Source: Thermoplasmata archaeon (GTDB lineage Archaea; Thermoplasmatota; Thermoplasmata; Thermoplasmatales; Thermoplasmataceae). Taken from it: a DNA stretch of 64,000 nt. Below, piece after piece: positions 60,056 through 64,000 of this stretch. Made by a program: the position numbers and the translations under genes. The DNA lies in the NCBI GenBank assembly GCA_021818715.1, contig JAKATN010000004.1, positions 1 through 64,000 on the forward strand, in the 5' to 3' direction. A model generated the notes under the pieces. That model made no database searches. It was given only the letters and a program-made list of their open reading frames with translations, and was not told the DNA's origin. Every line of letters begins with the position of its first letter. The first letter of the stretch is position 1.

Positions 60056-61429
60056 ATGGCACGAAAAGAACGTGACGTACTGGGGGAAGTCTCCCTTCCC
60101 GAAGGCGTTTTCTACGGTGTGAATACGTACAGGGCTATGGACAACTTCAGGATATCCGGCCAGGTTGCGGACGCCGATCACATAACCTCAATGGTGACCA
60201 TAAAGAAGGCTGCAGCCCTTACAAACGCCAAGGTGGGAAAACTGCAGAAGGAAAAAGCCAATGCAATTGCCGGCGCATGCGACAAGATAGCAGGCGGTTA
60301 CCATCTTTCCGACTTCAGGATTGATATTTTCCAGGCTGGTGCCGGAACCTCTTTCAACATGAATGCAAACGAGGTCATAGCAAACGTCGCGCTGGAAATT
60401 TCCGGCAAATCCATCGGGGATTATTCGTACATACATCCAAATGATCATGTGAACATGGCGCAGAGCACCAACGACATCTTTCCAACCATGATTCGGGTTA
60501 CTGCAATGAAAAAGGCCCTGAAGCTGATCTCTGAGGCAAAGAAGCTTTCGGAGTCCTTCAGGAAGAAGGCCGAGGAGATGAGGTCTGTGGTAAAACCTGG
60601 CAGGACCCACCTGCAGGATGCCGCCCCGGTTACACTCGGGCTTGAGATGGCTGCATATGCATACGGGATGTCGAGAGATACGCGGGCAATCGAAGAGTCC
60701 ATAGAATATCTCAGGGAACTTAACATTGGCGGAACCGCGGTAGGCACCGGTATAAACACGCCAAGGGGTTTTCAGGCAGAGGTCGTGAAAGCCCTCTCCA
60801 CTCTGACAGGTATTTCGTGGATCCCTTCCCCCAACCTGCCCGGAATAATGCAATTCCAGTCAGATTTTTCAAGAGTGATGAATGCAGTAACGGATCTGGC
60901 GCTGGACCTCAACAAGATATCAAATGACATAAGGCTTCTCTATTCCGGTCCAGGTGCCGGAATCCACGAGATCAGGATACCCGCAGTTCAGCAGGGATCT
61001 TCCATTATGCCCGGAAAGATAAATCCGTCCATAGCTGAGGCAATGAACATGATATGCCACTCGGTTGTAGGAAGCCAGCAGGCGGTGAACATGTCAGTCC
61101 AGGCAGGACAACTTGAGCTAAACGTCATGATGCCGGGAATTGATCTGGAGCTTTGCAGATCCATGGACATTCTTGCGAACGGGATCAGGATGTTCAGGGA
61201 GAAGCTGGTTGACGGGCTTGAGGCAGAGGCCGAGATATGCAAGCGCCACCTCGAGACCAGTTTTGGGTCTGCAGCGCTGCTCAATCCGTATCTCGGCTAT
61301 GACACGGTCGCCAAGGTTGTCCAGGAATCCATCCACACTGGAAAATCGATCAAGGAACTTGCCCTGAAAACCGGCAAGATCACTCCAGAGGATTATGAGA
61401 AGGCAATGAAATCCGGTATCCCGGACTGA
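60056..61429 (+). CDS. aspA: Aspartate ammonia-lyase (aspartase)
   Basis: This 457-residue member of the fumarase/aspartase superfamily carries the signature GSSIMPGKINPSIAEAMNM, as well as NDHVNMAQSTNDIFPTMIRV and VKPGRTHLQDAAPVTLG. The N-terminus (VLGEVSLPEGVFYGVNTYRA) is closer to aspartase than to fumarase, with RAMDNFRIS where aspartases have RAIENFxIS. It forms fumarate and ammonia from aspartate, feeding the amino-acid catabolism suggested by opp and korAB. Fumarase activity is the alternative. Confidence 0.88.
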   Translation: MARKERDVLGEVSLPEGVFYGVNTYRAMDNFRISGQVADADHITSMVTIKKAAALTNAKVGKLQKEKANAIAGACDKIAGGYHLSDFRIDIFQAGAGTSFNMNANEVIANVALEISGKSIGDYSYIHPNDHVNMAQSTNDIFPTMIRVTAMKKALKLISEAKKLSESFRKKAEEMRSVVKPGRTHLQDAAPVTLGLEMAAYAYGMSRDTRAIEESIEYLRELNIGGTAVGTGINTPRGFQAEVVKALSTLTGISWIPSPNLPGIMQFQSDFSRVMNAVTDLALDLNKISNDIRLLYSGPGAGIHEIRIPAVQQGSSIMPGKINPSIAEAMNMICHSVVGSQQAVNMSVQAGQLELNVMMPGIDLELCRSMDILANGIRMFREKLVDGLEAEAEICKRHLETSFGSAALLNPYLGYDTVAKVVQESIHTGKSIKELALKTGKITPEDYEKAMKSGIPD

Positions 61430-61473
61430 ATCTGGGCCTCAGCTGACCGGGAAGATCCATCGCGCATTGAAAA

Positions 61474-61545
61474 GCCGGGGTACGGCGGTGAAAGCCGCCG
61501 GACGCTTGCCCCTCTGAACTTGCAAGCGCCTGGTGGCTCGCTGGC
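61474..61545. ncRNA. Candidate structured RNA element of unknown identity
   Basis: A GC-rich stretch between convergent aspA and the acyl-CoA synthetase folds well: closing stem GCCGG (61474-61478) with CTGGC (61541-61545); hairpin GGCGGT-GAAA-GCCGCC (61484-61499) with a GNRA tetraloop; hairpin CGCTTGC/GCAAGCG (61503-61509/61522-61528) with a 12-nt loop. GCCGCC can instead pair with GGTGGC (61532-61537), giving a second exclusive fold. No clear promoter on either strand, so strand and nature are unknown. Confidence 0.4.
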
Positions 61546-61613
61546 CATTTAAGGATCGGCGACTACCCATGCCTCTGTCGGCTCATACCCTAAGCGGCGT
61601 CAACGAGTTGGAC

Positions 61614-63215
61614 TTATGAGGAGATCTTTTCTCTCAGCGCCTTTTTGTCAATTTTTCCCGTGCTGGTTTTTTCGAAGGTCTCGATGTAATGGAATTCGTC
61701 AGGTATCCAGAACTTGGCTATCCTCCCGGAATTGACGTACTCCATCAGGTGGGTTTTCATCTTTTTCGGGTCTATTTCCTTCAGCCCGGATATGAATGCA
61801 ATCGGCCTCTCCCCCCACTTCTCGTCCTTCTTCCCTATGACTGCCACTTCTGCAACACCTGGAAATGTGCTGATGGCGTCCTCGAGTATGATGGTGGGAA
61901 TGAACTCGCCGCCCGATTTTACTGCGTCCTTTTCTCTGTCAACCAGTGATATGTAACCGTACCGGTTCATTACGGCAAGGTCTCCGGTGTGCATCCAGCC
62001 GCCATTCCAGAGTTTCTTTGTCCCCTCTTCATCGTTCACGTACTCGCTGGTCAGCCATGGTGCTCGCACCACTATCTCCCCTATAGTCTTGGAATCTCTG
62101 GGAACCTCCTTGCCGTCCTCCCCTATTATCCTCATTTCCACCAGTGGCACAGGAACCGACGAAAACGCTGTCATCCTTTCCTTTGCGGCATCGTCCAGTC
62201 GCATTATGGAATGGTTGATGTTGCCGTATGAGAGGACGGGCGCAGTTTCAGACATCCCGTATCCGGAAACCAGTTTCAGCCCGACTGCCTTGGCCCTGTT
62301 CGAAAGGCCCTCCGGTATCGCACCTCCGCCGATGGTTATCCTTACGCCGAGGCTCTTCAGCGCAGCAGCCCCTTCCGGGTTCGAGAGCAGCAGGTACAGG
62401 ATTGACGGCACCATCAGGGTGACAGACACCTTCTCCTTTAGCATTATCTTCGGTAACTCCTTGAAATCGTATCTTCCCGGAAGCACGTACTTTATCCCGC
62501 GGAAAAGCGCAAGATACGGAACTCCCCATGAGTGGACGTGAAACATCGGAACGAGAGGCATCATTACGTCGCTGGACTTCACGTTGGACGGCATGTCAGC
62601 CAGTACACTGGAGAGAACCAAAGTGTGGAGCATGACCTGCCTGTTGGTAAATTTCACTCCCTTGGGCAGGCCTGTGGTTCCCGACGTGTAAAATGTCGTC
62701 ACCACGTCGTCCTCCTTCATCTCAGGCAGTTCGGCTTCTGCGCCAGCCTTGATCATTTCCTCGGCGACCAGGGCTCCGTCCAGCATGGCAGAGGGCTTCT
62801 CCTGATCGCTGGTGACTATCCATTTCGTGACGAAATCGAATAGCGCGGTCTTGTCACTGATCATTGGGACGAACTCATCCCGGAGGATGACGAACCTGTC
62901 GTCTGCATGCCTCATCGTATAGAAAATGAGTTCTGGAGAATACCTTATGTTGACGGTATGCAGGATTCCGCCTGCCATGGGTACCGCATAATAAGCTATG
63001 AGGTATGTGAGGCTGTCCCAGTCCAGTACAGCCACCTTTTCGCCCTTCTTCAGTCCTGCTGCGACCAGCGACCTGGCAAACCTGTATACCCTGTCCCTGA
63101 ATTCCGAGAAGGTGATGCTACCCTCCCCCCTGTATGATATAACCTGTTCCGGGTTGTTGCTGACACTGGTGAGCAGAATCTTGTCCAGTGTCAGTTCGTA
63201 TCGATAGTTTTCCAT
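61614..63215 (-). CDS. Acyl-CoA synthetase (AMP-forming, medium/long-chain type)
   Basis: This 533-residue ANL-superfamily enzyme activates a fatty acid via acyl-AMP. P-loop TTFYTSGTTGLPKGVKFTNR (residues ~174-193), GYGMSETAPVLSYG, GGWMHTGDLAVMNRYGYISL and the C-terminal lysine in STGKIDKKALRE are intact. ATG 63215 is leaderless from AATAATATAATT (63232-63245). It could act with the hydroxyacyl-CoA dehydrogenase of this window in fatty or branched-chain acid breakdown. Chain-length preference cannot be read. Confidence 0.9.
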   Translation of the reverse strand: MENYRYELTLDKILLTSVSNNPEQVISYRGEGSITFSEFRDRVYRFARSLVAAGLKKGEKVAVLDWDSLTYLIAYYAVPMAGGILHTVNIRYSPELIFYTMRHADDRFVILRDEFVPMISDKTALFDFVTKWIVTSDQEKPSAMLDGALVAEEMIKAGAEAELPEMKEDDVVTTFYTSGTTGLPKGVKFTNRQVMLHTLVLSSVLADMPSNVKSSDVMMPLVPMFHVHSWGVPYLALFRGIKYVLPGRYDFKELPKIMLKEKVSVTLMVPSILYLLLSNPEGAAALKSLGVRITIGGGAIPEGLSNRAKAVGLKLVSGYGMSETAPVLSYGNINHSIMRLDDAAKERMTAFSSVPVPLVEMRIIGEDGKEVPRDSKTIGEIVVRAPWLTSEYVNDEEGTKKLWNGGWMHTGDLAVMNRYGYISLVDREKDAVKSGGEFIPTIILEDAISTFPGVAEVAVIGKKDEKWGERPIAFISGLKEIDPKKMKTHLMEYVNSGRIAKFWIPDEFHYIETFEKTSTGKIDKKALREKISS

Positions 63216-63326
63216 GAAAGAGTAGCTAAGTGAAATTATATTATTCTTTCTACAAATTCACGTGAAAGTTGCCTGACTGGATATATGCATCCTGCGCAAG
63301 CCTCCATGCCGACGGTCAAACAGCCC

Positions 63327-63371
63327 CTGGCGTTGCCCTGAAAGGGCATAGGCCAGATCGTTCTTGCGATC
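63327..63371. ncRNA. Candidate small RNA: two adjacent hairpins
   Basis: Hairpin A: CTGGC-gt-TGCCCT-gaa-AGGGCA-tag-GCCAG (63327-63356). Hairpin B: GATCG-N6-CGATC (63356-63371). A TATA-like GATATATG (near 63279-63287) upstream on the plus strand would start a transcript at ~63309, before the SDR promoter. No ORF fits. Identity unknown. Confidence 0.4.
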
Positions 63372-63403
63372 CTGCGGTCTTGCCAAGAATAATTACCGCA
63401 CCC

Positions 63404-63410
63404 TTTTAAA
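63404..63410 (+). promoter_or_regulatory. TATA box of the SDR gene
   Basis: TTTTAAA centred ~63407, 24 bp upstream of ATG 63431. Confidence 0.6.
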
Positions 63411-63430
63411 TGCGGTTTGCATGGTTCGGA

Positions 63431-64000
63431 ATGGCTGATAAATGGATCCTGGTAACGGGAGGCAGCAGGGGAATAGGAAAAGAGATCGCTCTTGAGTGCT
63501 CGAGAAGAGGGTACGACGTCGTCCTGACTTACAACAGCGGGAAGGAGGAAGCTGAAAACGCCAGGCAATCCATCGTTTCCCAGGGCAGAAAATGCGAGGT
63601 TTTCCAGATGGATGCAGCTGATCGGCAGAGTTACAGGAGGTTCATCACAAAGTACCTTTCTTCCGGCATCAGGGCCGACGGGATAGTCAACAACGCAGGA
63701 ATTTACCGCGGGGAAACACTTGCGGACGCGACCGACGAGATCTGGGACGAAGTGATTGCAGTGAACCTCACAACGCCCTTCAGAATAATAAGAGATCTGC
63801 GGTCGAACGTGAACGAGGGCGGATCGATAGTGAACATATCATCGGTCTACGGAATCAGGAGCGATCCGTGGGGATACGCTTACCAGGCTTCCAAGTCCGG
63901 CCTGATCCACCTTACCAGGGCTCTGGCCAAGGAATTCGCCCCAAAGATAAGGGTGAACTGCGTTGCACCTGGGTTCATCCGGACAGACATGAACTCCGAT
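63431..64000 (+). CDS. SDR-family oxidoreductase (3-oxoacyl reductase-like), C-terminus cut
   Basis: 190 codons are visible before the window edge. Short-chain dehydrogenase/reductase motifs: VTGGSRGIGKEIALECSRRG (cofactor loop, residues ~8-27), DGIVNNAGIYRGE, the catalytic Ser in IVNISSVYG and the Tyr/Lys pair in YAYQASKSGLIHLT, then APGFIRTDM. The Arg after the second strand-like SRRG suggests NADP. Likely a 3-oxoacyl or sugar/alcohol reductase. ATG 63431 is leaderless; about 50 C-terminal residues are missing. Confidence 0.9.
   Translation, partial: MADKWILVTGGSRGIGKEIALECSRRGYDVVLTYNSGKEEAENARQSIVSQGRKCEVFQMDAADRQSYRRFITKYLSSGIRADGIVNNAGIYRGETLADATDEIWDEVIAVNLTTPFRIIRDLRSNVNEGGSIVNISSVYGIRSDPWGYAYQASKSGLIHLTRALAKEFAPKIRVNCVAPGFIRTDMNSD

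Noticed and set aside
61430-61613. tRNA or 5S rRNA in the GC-rich spacer
   Set aside because: No T-arm consensus, no cloverleaf and no 5S signature; it is kept only as an unidentified structured element.

Overview
The window is archaeal chromosomal DNA, most probably from the order Thermoplasmatales (acidophilic, wall-less euryarchaea). Evidence: archaeal-type uS7/uS12, prefoldin alpha and beta, Pcc1, Tsr3, DtdA, RtcB, MptA, the archaeal riboflavin enzymes RibC and RibL, a GHMP-type shikimate kinase, a GH15 enzyme of the type known as trehalase in Thermoplasma, and an archaeal SRP RNA. Many first genes have a TATA box about 25 bp upstream of the start codon and no Shine-Dalgarno (leaderless mRNAs). 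Downstream genes use GGAGG/GGTGA sites and often GTG or TTG starts. By eye the base composition is near half G+C, with heavy AGG/AGA use. I saw no rRNA, CRISPR array, insertion sequence or clear island boundary, so this is core genome with lineage-specific transporters and surface proteins.

Layout. 1-9.5 kb: an MFS transporter cut by the edge, Tfx regulator, 3-hydroxyacyl-CoA dehydrogenase, an unknown gene with a possible leader peptide, a GNAT, an HTH regulator, the pgk-pfdA-ftsY operon (minus), another unknown gene and a MarC protein. 9.5-18.4 kb: rpsL-rpsG, a membrane protein, an MFS exporter, tRNA-Arg, pcc1-pfdB-mptA (plus), the riboflavin/FAD operon ribB-ribL-ribC-ribH (minus), RimI, an HD phosphohydrolase and the SRP RNA. 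18.8-29.3 kb: a phosphate-type MFS carrier, a three-gene siderophore/cobalamin-type ABC importer, Tsr3, then a regulated minus-strand cluster (PLP enzyme, DUF1611 protein, PP-loop enzyme) beside the D-aminoacyl-tRNA deacylase.

29.3-41.3 kb: ValRS, a small surface protein, a GH15 glycosidase, the shikimate operon aroB-aroE-aroK-aroA, ArgRS and an amino-acid permease. 41.6-48.4 kb: a 1008-residue cell-surface protein, an amidohydrolase with RtcB RNA ligase, and a small-protein/winged-helix/GNAT trio. 48.4-57.1 kb: a complete oligopeptide ABC importer (oppA separate; oppBCDF plus a small membrane protein). 57.4-64 kb: a 2-oxoacid:ferredoxin oxidoreductase, aspartase, an acyl-CoA synthetase and the start of an SDR reductase.

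Together the genes fit a peptide- and amino-acid-consuming heterotroph: Opp and the APC permease bring in peptides and amino acids, aspartase and the oxidoreductase degrade them, and acyl-CoA ligase, hydroxyacyl-CoA dehydrogenase and SDR handle acyl groups. It keeps its own aromatic amino-acid and flavin synthesis. The most interesting unexplained items are the PLP/DUF1611/PP-loop cluster with an operator-like dyad abutting its TATA box, two GC-rich structured intergenic segments near 61.5 and 63.35 kb, and several TATA elements placed so that they could serve two divergent genes.
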